Assembly: GCF_014851395.1 (NCBI RefSeq)
Contig: NW_024044459.1
Location: 6,671,100-6,735,099, forward strand
Source of the DNA: Micropterus salmoides
Lineage: Eukaryota > Chordata > Actinopteri > Centrarchiformes > Centrarchidae
DNA: 64,000 bases
Reading direction: 5' to 3'
Shown here: one piece after another, positions 24,941 through 35,347 of the stretch
Position numbering within the stretch: position 1 is the stretch's first letter
How the letters are laid out: each line of letters opens with the position of its first letter
Made by a program: the position numbers and the translations under genes
Notes under the pieces: model-generated
The model's input: the letters and a program-made list of their open reading frames with translations, nothing else
Database searches by the model: none
What the model was told of the DNA's origin: nothing

Positions 24941-24982
24941 TTACAGTGTGGATTGATGCCGCTTGTGTGTCTGTACAATTAA

Positions 24983-25170
24983 CGTGAAGCTAGAGTACAG
25001 CCAGCAGCCGGTTAGCTTAGCATAGAGACTGGAAAGAGAGGGGAAAAGCTAGCATGGCTCTGTCCAACTCAACACCTCAAAGCTCAATCATTTAAATGTA
25101 ATTTCTTGTTTGTTTAATCTGTACAAAAGCCTGAGCTAAAACAATAAAGTTTCAGTTGAACATCTAAACA
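24983..25170 (+). repeat. Dispersed repeat related to the fold-back element at 56604
   Basis: It contains GTTAGCTTAGCATAGAGACT and AGCTAGCATGGCTCTGTCCA, words also found in the arms of the inverted element in susd1 (56604-56985). It is non-coding and lies between adora2a and the next gene. Confidence 0.6.
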
Positions 25171-25652
25171 ATGAGCTGAAACTCCACGTAAAGCTCTGTA
25201 AAACCAAGTAGAGCTGCAGATTCAGGAGGGTTATTTTCTATTGGGTCTGGCTATTTGGAACTAAGAAATGAATCTGTGGCGGGAAACAATATAGCCTCTT
25301 TTTTTCAGTCCGTCTTGACATCACTGTCCAACAACTATAAAATCCAGAGTGCCACTCTGTCTGTGTGGAGAGACTCCATGGATACAAACAACAGCAGACC
25401 CTTGTCCCCTTATTTAAAAGGCTTCAGCTGAAAAGGAGAAGAAGAGGAGGAGGAGGATGGATGTGTGTGTGTGTGTATGTGTTTACCATCTCTACATTAT
25501 GCAGCCACTGCCTCAGAGCTGGGTCACAAAGTGTAGACCACAACACTGATCTAATTGCTGCGCTTTGTGCCACGTCCAGACGTGTCTCCCTGGGCTCTTG
25601 CTTTAAGCTAGTGACATTACAAGTGGAGCTTGGTTGCAGTCAGGACCAGAAA

Positions 25653-26567
25653 ATGTTTGTCACCATACTGTTCGGAGGTTAGTAAAGTTCCTGGATATTT
25701 TTATTGTTCTCTGCTTGGCAAGTAGAAATAATTTAAACAACTTAGGATGTTGATGTAGAGTATTATTAAACATGGTGTTTAAAGTTTGATTATTTTATTT
25801 GTGTGGATGAGAGAACTTTTCTGCACATATTCAATATAGTGGTAAATAACCTGGTTTGTTTTACAAGTGAAAATGTGTGAATACAGGGAGAATGAGGGAG
25901 TCAAAATGCAATGTTTAATGTGCTGTGTTATATTTTTAAATAGATTTTTTTTATTCACAGACAGCAGGATGGAAATGTTCAACCTCAACTGTAAGCTGAT
26001 AGACTTGATCCATCATTTAAAGGAGAGGTGTGGTCTGGATTTTAAAGGTACTTAACGGCACTAAGGTCTGAAACATCCAGGAATGAAACTAATCACATTC
26101 CTTTTTTCCCTTTTATCTCCCTATTGGGAGTGTAATGGAAACATAATTCATTTATTGAGTGACACCAAAAAGTCACTACTTTCACCTAGATTTTGGGTTT
26201 AAATACAAAATATTTTATCTTAAGTGCTCTAAAAAATGAAAATAAAATTCGCCCTGTAGAGTGTGTGGACCTGATGGACAGCAGTGGTAGAGTGATGAAC
26301 CTGGAGGGGAAGCAGCAAAGTGTGGCTCTGGCCAGCAGCGTCCTGGTAGAGAGACACCACTACATCCTCCTGCGAGTGTGCCGTGAGTCTGTCTAGTTTT
26401 TCAAAACCTTGTTACAATCTCTGGCCTGAATAGTTTGATTGCCATTTCAGATTGTCCATTTAGAAAAAGGTCAGTGATAAGTTACAGCAAAGGCAATTTT
26501 TGGGGCTTTAAAATTATATTTACAGTTTTGGATAGTGAGTGATTTTAGTAGAGTTGTGTAGGTGTTT

Positions 26568-26601
<34 letters not shown>

Positions 26602-27137
26602 GTTTTAAAGTAATTTTTTGGATTGGAGGTTATAGTAGCTAAAATTCTTGATTTGCTGCTCATGAAGGTTTTCTATAGAAACAAAAAAGCGTATTTAATT
26701 TAGTTTTTGGGGAAATGTCTCTGACAAACGTGCGCCTCCAGCTGTTTTACTACACATCAAAGTTCCTGACTTTACTTCCCTTCAGGAGATGGTGATACTG
26801 GAGATCGGAAATATGTGTCTCTCCTGAACAACTTCTCCCAGAGTCATCCTGAGTTGACAGGTAACAAAAACCACCAGCAGAGGACAAAACAGCTTCTTGA
26901 CTGGAAGTGAACAGTGCAGACCAACCAACGGACGTGAAGTGGCTCTCTGGGGCCTCCTGTTGGTCAAACCTGTGTTTACAATTTAAATGAAACCCTTCTG
27001 TTGCAGAGCTGCTGAGGAAACTTTCAAAGCCAGACAAGGAGCGAGATGGAAAGACCAGAGGTGGACGAACACAGAGGAGCAAACAAACCAGGAGCAAAAG
27101 CATCTCTGCAAATAACAAGAGCCAAAAAATGAAATAG
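25653..27137 (+). CDS. C22orf15/CXorf65-like small protein, five exons, 146 aa
   Basis: Function unknown. Exons 25653-25677, 25961-26047, 26260-26382, 26786-26860 and 27007-27137 (TAG) all join in phase 1 with GT-AG sites. The protein starts MFVTILFGDSRMEMFNLNC, continues KLIDLIHHLKERCGL and ECVDLMDSSGRVMNLEG, then YILLRVCRDGDTGDRKYVSL and HPELTELLRKLS. It ends in a basic Lys/Arg/Ser-rich tail of ~35 residues. The order MF-strand, Cys, helix LIHHLK, strand, Asp-Ser-Gly-x-Val turn recalls the uncharacterised vertebrate family C22orf15/CXorf65. Human C22orf15 lies in the same 22q11.23 region, which supports the call, but orthology to one or the other cannot be settled here. No signal peptide or membrane segment is seen. 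AATAAA at 27335-27340 marks a likely 3' end. Confidence 0.8.
26570..26600. repeat. (GT)n microsatellite
   Basis: About fifteen GT units in intron 3 of the C22orf15-like gene. Confidence 0.95.
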
Positions 27138-27334
27138 TTTCTACCTGAGTCATGACAAACTCTTAAGTCTGATTTCTGTACAAAATTTGAAACACATGAA
27201 CAGACTAGATTTATCCTGTAGCTATACAAACAATCTATTAAATGCATCAGATATAGGTGTTTAGCAAATTTATGTTTTCTATTTTAGCGATATGTACTAC
27301 CAACTGAGTAACTGTATTAGAAGAAGTTGTCTTC

Positions 27335-27340
27335 AATAAA
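27335..27340 (+). terminator. PolyA signal of the C22orf15-like gene
   Basis: AATAAA about 200 bp after the stop codon; a second one lies at 27361. Confidence 0.6.
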
Positions 27341-27378
27341 ACTAATGTGTGAATGCTATGAATAAAAACCACAGTGTC

Positions 27379-27399
27379 ACACACACACACACACACACA
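27379..27399. repeat. (CA)n microsatellite
   Basis: About ten CA units just past the 3' end of the C22orf15-like gene. Confidence 0.95.
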
Positions 27400-29790
27400 G
27401 TTTCTGTGTCCAACTAAGCCTCCTGCTTGTGTGTTTGCTACACACTTGGCAATTATAGTGTTATTGCTAAACATATCTCCAGCACACAGGCTAAAAACAG
27501 AGAGGGGAAATAGTCCGGACTTCTGTTTATTTACCAGTCACATCTCCAATTATACACAAGGGAGAATGAAGCACTGAAGAAAGAAAACTCAAACTAGATA
27601 TACTAGATATATTAGCTGATTAAACAAATATGTGACCATGACAAGATGTAAAGATTGCTGACAGTGTTTGGAACTGGCTCACTATGAATGACCTGCTGTA
27701 GTGCTGCAGCTGCTGCCAAGGCTGACTGCTACGAGAAAATAAGAGCTCACAGAGACTGCTGCACACCGAGAGCTGCAGGTAGTGAAAACAAAATACCAGA
27801 TTCAAGAAAGTGTGGGAAATAATCTGAGAACGAAACTGTACTGTGAGAAAGGATGAGGTTGGCCAAGGCAGGGGTAAGAGTGAGACAAATCTATAGACAG
27901 GTGTGTGTGGGTGTGTGTCTATAGGCAATATTTATTAATATTTATTGAATTTATATGCTGCATTGTGAATCTGAGATATATTTGGATTTTTGGACCATGA
28001 CAGAGTGGCATTTACCTTTCACATTAACATTTCATACCTTTTTCTGAGATCTCATTGGGCCATTTCTTCTTCAATCTTTACTTTGATGTCAGGAATATTA
28101 TTTCTTTTACATTGACACTGACATTATTATATGTATTTCCAGTTATTTAGTTTATATAGTAGGTTTGCTGTTGTAAACACAGTTTAAATGTAGGCTAAAT
28201 CTATTCCAATACAGTTCTGAATTAAATGATCATTTTAAAAAAATGGCTGATAAGTGGTAAGATTACATTTTTCATTGACAAAAGGGCACTTTGGGCATCA
28301 AAGGGCACAAGTGCAACTGATCAGAATCAATCGGTTGTTTTAAACAAAGTTAAATTGCACTGTAACTTCAAGCTCAGCATAAGAAACATTTGTATCCTGA
28401 TCCTGACCAAGATCAGCAACTATGGCATGAAGATAATATAGTTCTGCTTCAGATTTACCAAAATCTTATATTAGTCCAATAGACAACAGCAGAAGAAATA
28501 TCAAAAAACGGTGGAATAAATAAAGTAAAAGTCCTGCAATCAAAGTTGTACTTAAGTACAGAAGTATTAGCTGAAACATAAAAGTAAATTAAGAAAAATT
28601 AAAAACAAAAGTTATCAAAAAAAAGTCATATGTATTACTGTGGCATTATGTATAATTGGGTGTGTCATTCTGTATTACAGTTTTTGTCAATTGCTTATAT
28701 GTGTTTTTTTGAAAGCATGACTCATTTCCTAAAAACTCAAAGCCAACTCCACATTCAAAACAATGTTATGTCTTCTCAAAATGATATTTTGTCTTCAAAT
28801 GACACACACCAAATGGATAAGCATTTCTAAGAACCAATTCAGCACTGACGTGCTCAATGTAAAACACTACTGAGCAGGCGTTTTGCATTGTCAGTGTTAC
28901 ACTGCACTGCGGGGCAGCTGCGGCTCAGGAGGTAGAACAGTCATCCGCTAACCGGAAGGTTGGTGGTTTGATCCCTGGCTACCCCAGTCTACATGTTGAA
29001 GTGTGCTTGGGCAAGACGCTGACCCCTATTAATCCTGGTGGCTCTGCCATATGTGTGAATGTTATTGCTGCCATCAGTATGAATGTGACACAGTGGTTGT
29101 AAAGACTTGAAAGGTGCTATAGTACAGACGATTTACAGCCCACCCTGTTGTATACACACAAATACAAGAATAAAATGTTTTTTTATTCTGAAATATGTGT
29201 CTGCAAACACAGTTGGATTTAGAAAGTGTTCTTCACACAGATACAGAACAGATACAGAACAATAATAAAAAATACAGATTAAGCCTTTTGAATACTGGAA
29301 AGAAAAGGTTTTGCTCTGGTCACAGCACCACAGAAGAACTTGCCTGAACTTGGCCCTTTTACAGTAGGCTAAAGCTCTGGTTGCCTATTGAACACATGTG
29401 CAACACGTGTTTGCCCATGTGAGGAGTCAGAGTGGACAGCATACAAATTAAGTTCAACATTAAGAATTAATCACTTCAGTTTAGCTGCTTCAGTTTCAGG
29501 GTGAGGGTGCAGTGCATGCTGGTTCACTGCTACATACACTGTCATGGTTTATTGGCTTCATATGATTATTTACACCTGTGCTTTTCAGTCAAAATGTCCT
29601 CTGTGAAAACGGCTTATAGCCTACATCATATTCATATGCTCAATAGTTTTATAAAATCAGAATCTGCAAAGTAAATAGTATCTGCAGCTGTCAGCAAATG
29701 TAGATAAAGGTTTCCCTGTAACTTAACCTACTTACAGTGTTTGGGTAGACGCATTAGATTTTTGTGTGTGTGCGGGTTTGGAGTGAACAT
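27400..29790. other. Intergenic stretch before upb1
   Basis: No gene recognised; short ORFs only. It holds the SINE at 28911-29136. The sequence is AT-rich until the GC-rich upb1 promoter begins. Confidence 0.7.
28911..29136 (+). mobile_element. tRNA-derived SINE, nearly full length
   Basis: The tRNA-like head has a box A-like GGCTCAGGAGG and a box B-like GGTTTGATCCC. The body GTGTGCTTGGGCAAGACGCTG and the end AAAGGTGCTATAGTACAGACG fit a fish SINE class different from the one at 4313. It is a repeat, not a tRNA gene: the cloverleaf is not maintained. Confidence 0.75.
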
Positions 29791-29794
29791 GACA

Positions 29795-29840
29795 TTATAC
29801 ACGCATGCGCGCGGGCGGGGAGAGGGGGCGCGCTGTGTTA
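29795..29840 (+). promoter_or_regulatory. upb1: GC-rich promoter core of upb1 with an NRF1-like site
   Basis: A run of CpG-rich sequence contains CGCATGCGC (29803-29811), which fits the NRF1 consensus, followed by GCGGGCGGGGAGAGGGGGCG (SP1-like). It lies ~200 bp before the upb1 ATG in otherwise AT-rich DNA. Confidence 0.5.
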
Positions 29841-30011
29841 ATTAATGACCCGACCTCCCTGTCAGCGGCCCCTGTAGAGACTCTGTTGGCTCTTCTTCTC
29901 AAAATCCTGAATCGCGTCAGACAACGTGTAAACTCTTGTGATTATTTCAGCAGTGTAACAGGTAAAACAGCAGACACTGAGCAGCGCTGCAGACCCAAAG
30001 AAACCGCACAA

Positions 30012-33000
30012 ATGTCCGTAAGTGGGTTTGAATCGCTGGAGACCTCTCTGGAGTCGCACCTGCCAGAGGCCGAGCTCGCAGAGGTTAAACGCATTTTGTT
30101 CGGAAGGGAGACAAAGTGAGTGTTTCTGAACCATCATATTATTTTCTCTTTTACCGTGCTTTTTCTGCACACTTTGTTCCTGGTAAATGATTATTCTGCT
30201 GACTGAACTTCGATCCGTTTTGTAATAGATGCAGCAAGGACGTAGCCATGGAGTCGACACTGGGACGTGTGATTTAGAATTTAAAAACTAATTTCCTGTC
30301 AATGTAAAATATTAAAAAAATCACACATGGGATGAACTAATAGTGGATTGCATTACTCTGGTTTTTCTTTCTTCTTTGTATTCCTCATAGGAATATTATT
30401 AATATTAATAAATGTATTTATTTGCCCTATTATTTATTTATTTATTAATATTAACAAATTATTTTGTGTATAGGTCACTTAGACAGACAGGAAGAGCAAA
30501 TAAATTATTAAAAGGAGGGAGGAAGTTACTTTACATTAACCTAATAAATTTCACTCTAATACTGGAAATGGTTGTCCCCCTGGTTAAATAAATCTATGTT
30601 GTGAACATCAGTAATCTCTCCTAGAATATTTTATTCATTGTCGAAATTCAGAATGTAGTATTTGCTGATCCTGGCCAATACACATGCCAAAATGTGAATA
30701 AGTGGAGTACTGACATTTATTTGTTTCCACTACAAGCAAGCAGCAAATTGTTGTTTTTATTTAAGTAAATTCGGGTGGGAAGCAGGAGTGTTTGCTCTCC
30801 TCTAATTTTCTCCTCTCATCATACCTTGCCCTATTACCTCTTACTTATTTTTTGCGAATATGCAATACATGAAAGCTACTGCTGTCCATATAAATTACAC
30901 TATGATTTGACTGTCTGAGAAAAATACACAAAAACCAAGGTGGCAAAGGTTTTGCGTACTTTTCACTGTTGACTTTAAGGCCTGAGAGACGGTGTATTTT
31001 AACATTGTGCTCAGTTACTACATGGAATTCATGTTCCTATCTTGTTGTTTGGGTGTCTAATATTTGAACACTCGTGAATAATCTTCTCTGTTACAGGAAG
31101 TTGGCCCTCCCCGAAAGCGCTTTGCATGCAGCCTCTGAGCGTAACTTTGAGCTGAAGGGTTACATGTTTGAAGCTGGACAGGAACAGCTGAGGCCACCCA
31201 GAAGGATCCGTGTGGGACTCATTCAGAACTGCATTGTTCTGCCCACTGATGCCCCCGTCTTGGACCAGGTCAGGACTCAGACACGTTATTTAACTAACGA
31301 AACGTGCAAACAGACCTGTTGGTGGTACAGTAGCAGTGTGGTACACACTGATGGGATTTTGTACGACGTGATAGAATGAGTTTCTTCTGTTCAGGTAAAA
31401 ATGAACTGCTACAAATCCTTCTCCCTGTCTCCCTCCACAGATCAATGCCATGCATAGTCGAATTGGTGAAATGGTTGAGGTAGCAGCCATGTGCGGGGTA
31501 AACATTGTCTGCTTTCAGGAGACCTGGAGTGAGTGCTTCATGAGTCCGAACTACATCAGTTATCCATTGCATGTACATATTAGCCAGTAAACGAGACCAA
31601 CCTGTGTTTTAGACATGCCCTTTGCTTTCTGCACCCGCGAGAAAGAACCATGGACCGAGTTTGCAGAGACTGCTGAAGAAGGAATGACCACGCGCTTCTG
31701 CCAAGAGGTAAGATTACAGAGGGCCGACACAGTGCATTGACATGCTTCAGTACTGAACACAAGCCGAATAATCACTGTAATTCTGTCATTAGCTGGCCAG
31801 AAAGTACAACATGGTAGTTGTTTCTCCAATTTTGGAGCGAGAAGAGCCGCACAACACTCTGTGGAACACAGCGGTGGTGATCTCCAACTCTGGAAATGTG
31901 CTGGGAAAGAGCAGGAAGAACCATATTCCCAGGATTGGAGACTTTAATGAGGTTAGTGTGTGATTTCCACTAGACTATGATACACTGCATCTGCATGAAA
32001 TCAGGCAAACTGCTATGTTCCCTATGTTTGTGCTATTTTATTTTTTTAGTCTACATATTATATGGAGGGCAACACTGGCCACACAGTGTTCCAGACACAG
32101 TTTGGGAAGATAGCGGTGAATATCTGCTACGGGCGGCATCACCCTCTCAACTGGTTCATGTACAGCATGAATGGAGCCGAAATCATCTTTAACCCCTCAG
32201 CTACTGTTGGAGCTCTGAGGTAATGCACAAAAGGTAGTAAGTATTATTTCTGACATGCTGTATTAGCAATTGCCCTGAGGAAAAAATAGCTGGGCTCCCA
32301 ACACCCTCTTTCTCCCCCTCTCTTCGCACTATGTACACTCTTCCTATGCTTGAATATTATGTGGCCCCTGCAGGGGAATTTTCTTTGTAGGCTTAATTCA
32401 GGTGTTGTGTTCAGATTGAGGTGACCTTGCAGGGAAAGCCCATAAACACTGAGGGAAAGACAGAGTGTGGACCAAAGAAGGCCTCTTCTCTTGTTAGAAA
32501 AGCACATGTACATGTTTACATCAACAATAATGTTTTTTATTCTCTACAGTGAACCAATGTGGCCTATAGAGGCCAGGAATGCAGCAATAGCTAACCACTG
32601 TTTCACTTGTGCAATCAACCGTGTTGGGACGGTAAGTCAGTCTCTATAACTGCAATCATACATGTAGGGTTTCTTTTGGTGAATGCTACAAAAATACAGA
32701 CTATTGACATTGAAAGTTACACATAGCAATAGGTAGTGAAGCGTCCCACATCCCCGAAACTGACGTGAGCTCAGTGTCAGTGGAAGCTATGGTGTCTCAA
32801 CTCAGCTGCTGAACAACCACTGTTTGGAGCTTGTGTGACATTGTGTGCATTGTTGTATTTCACACAGGAACATTTCAAAAGTGAATTCACATCTGGTGAT
32901 GGAAAAAAAGGTGAGAGATTTAATTCCTAGAACTTTCATGAACTTGTATGATGAACTGTGAGGAGCTGAATCAAAATGTGCAGTTTATTTTTAAGGATAA

Positions 33001-35347
33001 CCTGAATATTACTCAGCACAGAAACACGTAATCCTGTAACGTGTCTAGTATACCAGACCAAACCTGGCTTATTGAAAATGAAATACATTAATTAAATGAT
33101 TAAATGGCCAAATAAACTGAGAAAATCAGGAATATAAAATTAATAAATGTGTAGTCTTAAAATGTTGCAGTATTTGTTTTATCTATCAGTTAATTTTTCC
33201 CTCCCAGTCAGTCATGTTTAGTCTGTAAAGTAGGGTAACCTGGGGTAAGACACCCCCTCATGGTGATTCTAACAAAAACACAATTTTTTTTCTCAACATT
33301 TCTTCTGGCTCACCCTTTTCTCACTGAAATAAAAATGTTCTCTGTTTCATCACAATGTTTGAAGTTATTTGATCAAAGCCATTCTGACCCAAGCTTTTTT
33401 TAAAATTATTATATTATATATTTATTATTGTATATTTATATTAAGGGGAGCCTTAAGATGAGTTATGCGATTGTTTGGAGAGAAAGATTTTTATAGTTTT
33501 TAGTTAAAGTAGTGAAATGCTAGATTAGTATGTTTGGGATAAGACGTCCCCCCGGTCACCTTGCCCCTTTATAGCTGATCGTTTGTTTAGATGTTACTCA
33601 CTGGACAGGTTAGTTACCGTCTTAGGAAGGGCGTCTTACCCGAAGCTACCCTACATATAGTAAGAACCTGTTACTAGCAGGGGGAATTATTTTAGTTAGT
33701 TAAGTTTAAGTTACAGACAGCGCTCTTGACTTTTACAGCCCACCATGACTTTGGACACTTCTATGGATCCAGTTATGTGGCTGCTCCTGACGGCAGCCGC
33801 ACCCCGGGGCTCTCTAGGACCTGTGACGGACTACTGGTGGTAGAAATGGATCTCAACCTGAACAGACAAATCAGCGACAAATGGAGTTTCAAGGTAACTA
33901 CACTCACCAGCCACTGTATTAGGTACACCTTGCTAATACCTGGTCGGACCCCCTTTTGCCTTCAGAACTGCCTTAATTCTTCGTTGGAAACATTCCTCAG
34001 AGACTTTGGATCCATATTGACATGATAGCATTACGCGTTTGCTGCAGATTTGTCGGCTGCGCATCCATGATGCGAATCTCCTGTTACACCACATCCTAAA
34101 GGTGCTCTGTTGGACTGAGATCTGGTGACTGGGGAGGCCACTGGAGTACAGTGAACTCATTTTTATGTTCAAGAAACCAGTTTGAGATGATTTGAGCTTT
34201 GTGACATGGTGCATTATCCTGCTGGAAGTAGCTATCAGAAGATGGGTATACTGTGATCATAAAGGGATAGACGTGGTCAGCAGCAGTACTATGTAGTAGT
34301 ACGTCACATTTAACGATGCTCAATTGGTATTAAGGGGCCAAAAGTGTGCAAAAAATATCCCCCACACCACCACCAGCCTGACCCTTTGATATAAGGCAGG
34401 ATGGATCCATTCTTTCATGTTGTTGCCAAATTCTGACCCTACCATCTGAATGTCGAGACTCATCAGACCAGGAAACGTTTTTCCAATCTTCGATTGTCCA
34501 CTTTTGGTGAGCCTGTGTGAAATGTAGTTTCCTGAAATTCAGTTTCCATAGCTGACAGGAGTGGTCTTCAGCTGCTGTAGCCCATCTGCTTCAAGGTTCG
34601 ACGTGTTGCGCGTTCAGAGATGGTATTCTGCATACCCTGGTTGTAACGAGTGGTTATTTGAGTTACTGTTGCCTTTCTGTCATCTTGAACCAGTCTGCCC
34701 ATTCTCCTCTGACATTAACGAGGCATTTTTGTCCACACAACCGCCACTCACTGGATATTTTCTCTTTTTCTGAACAATCTCTGTAAACCCTAAAGATGGT
34801 TGTACGTGAAAATCCCAGTAGATAAGCAGTTTGTGAAATACTCAGACCAGCCCGTCTGGCACCAGCAACCATGCCATGTTAAAAGTCACTTAATCCCCTT
34901 TCTTCCCCATTCTGATGCTCGGTTTGAACTTCAGGAAGGTGTCTTGACTACGTCTGCATGCAAAAATGCATTGAGTTGCTGCCATGTGATTGGCTGATGA
35001 GCTATTTATGTTAACAAGCAATTGCACAGGTGTACCTAATAAAGGGGCCGGTAAGTGGATAAGTGGGCTTAACATAAGCAGCAGCCTCACTGTAAGTCCC
35101 GTTTTAATATCCATTAAGAAAGGCTGTGTGTGTTTGTTCTTGAAGCGATTGCATGGTTGTATATTGCACATACTTGCTAAAGACACAAAGGTTTTTGGCT
35201 CAAATATAATCTGTTCTCCAGGACTACTGTTAATCTACCTGTTCACTGTACTTTTCTTTGCAGATGACTGGGCGGTATGCTGAGTATGCAGAGGAACTCG
35301 CCAAGGCTGTCAGACATGACTTCAAACCAAACATAGTAAAAGAGTAG
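30012..35347 (+). CDS. upb1: Beta-ureidopropionase, ten exons, 383 aa
   Basis: Cytosolic nitrilase-family amidohydrolase that turns N-carbamoyl-beta-alanine (and the amino-isobutyrate form) into beta-alanine, CO2 and ammonia: the last step of uracil/thymine breakdown. Exons: 30012-30115, 31097-31268, 31441-31528, 31613-31707, 31793-31951, 32050-32219, 32550-32631, 32868-32910, 33739-33893, 35264-35347. Phases agree throughout. The catalytic triad is present: Glu119 (VCFQETW), Lys195 (SRKNHIPR), Cys232 (NICYGRHHP). The start MSVSGFESLE aligns with the known N-terminus; an in-frame upstream ATG exists at 29805. The end is IVKE as in mammals. Length is one residue short of human (384). Intron 8 holds a MITE and intron 9 a Tc1-like element starting right after the donor. 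Possible polyA signals: ATTAAA near 35537 and AATAAA at 35939. Confidence 0.97.
33230..33654. mobile_element. MITE in upb1 intron 8
   Basis: The left end GTAGGGTAACCTGGGGTAAG and the right end CTTACCCGAAGCTACCCTAC are imperfect inverted copies over ~25 bp. The interior is AT-rich, with another GGGATAAGACGTCCCC copy inside. No ORF. Confidence 0.7.
33899..35061 (-). mobile_element. Tc1/mariner-like transposon in upb1 intron 9
   Basis: The ends are inverted: CACTCACCAGCCACTGTATT then AGGTACACCTT on the left, and AGGTGTACCTAATAAAGGGG then CCGGTAAGTG on the right, each next to a TA as expected for this superfamily. The transposase runs on the minus strand, antisense to upb1, and is broken. The left boundary is the TA at 33899-33900, five bases after the exon 9 donor begins. 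Confidence 0.9.
33933..34872 (-). pseudogene. Decayed Tc1-type transposase
   Basis: Pieces survive in several minus-strand frames. The N-terminal helix-turn-helix region is at 34663-34872 (SISQTAYLLGFSRTTIFRVY). DDE-domain parts lie at 34096-34323 (FQQDNAPCHKA with a catalytic Asp, and SPDLSPTEHL with the last acidic position region). Frames shift between the pieces and internal bases are missing, so no full product can be made. Confidence 0.85.

Noticed and set aside
26750..27247. 165-codon minus-strand ORF over the C22orf15-like gene
   Set aside because: Antisense to well-supported exons 4 and 5 of that gene; the residues match no family.
28911..29136. Possible tRNA genes at SINE heads (also 4313 and 45469)
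   Set aside because: The A and B boxes are there but the cloverleaf pairing and length are not; each continues into a SINE body or tail.
33899..35061. Possibly active transposon
   Set aside because: The transposase is split over several frames with missing parts, so only the inverted ends remain intact enough to name it.
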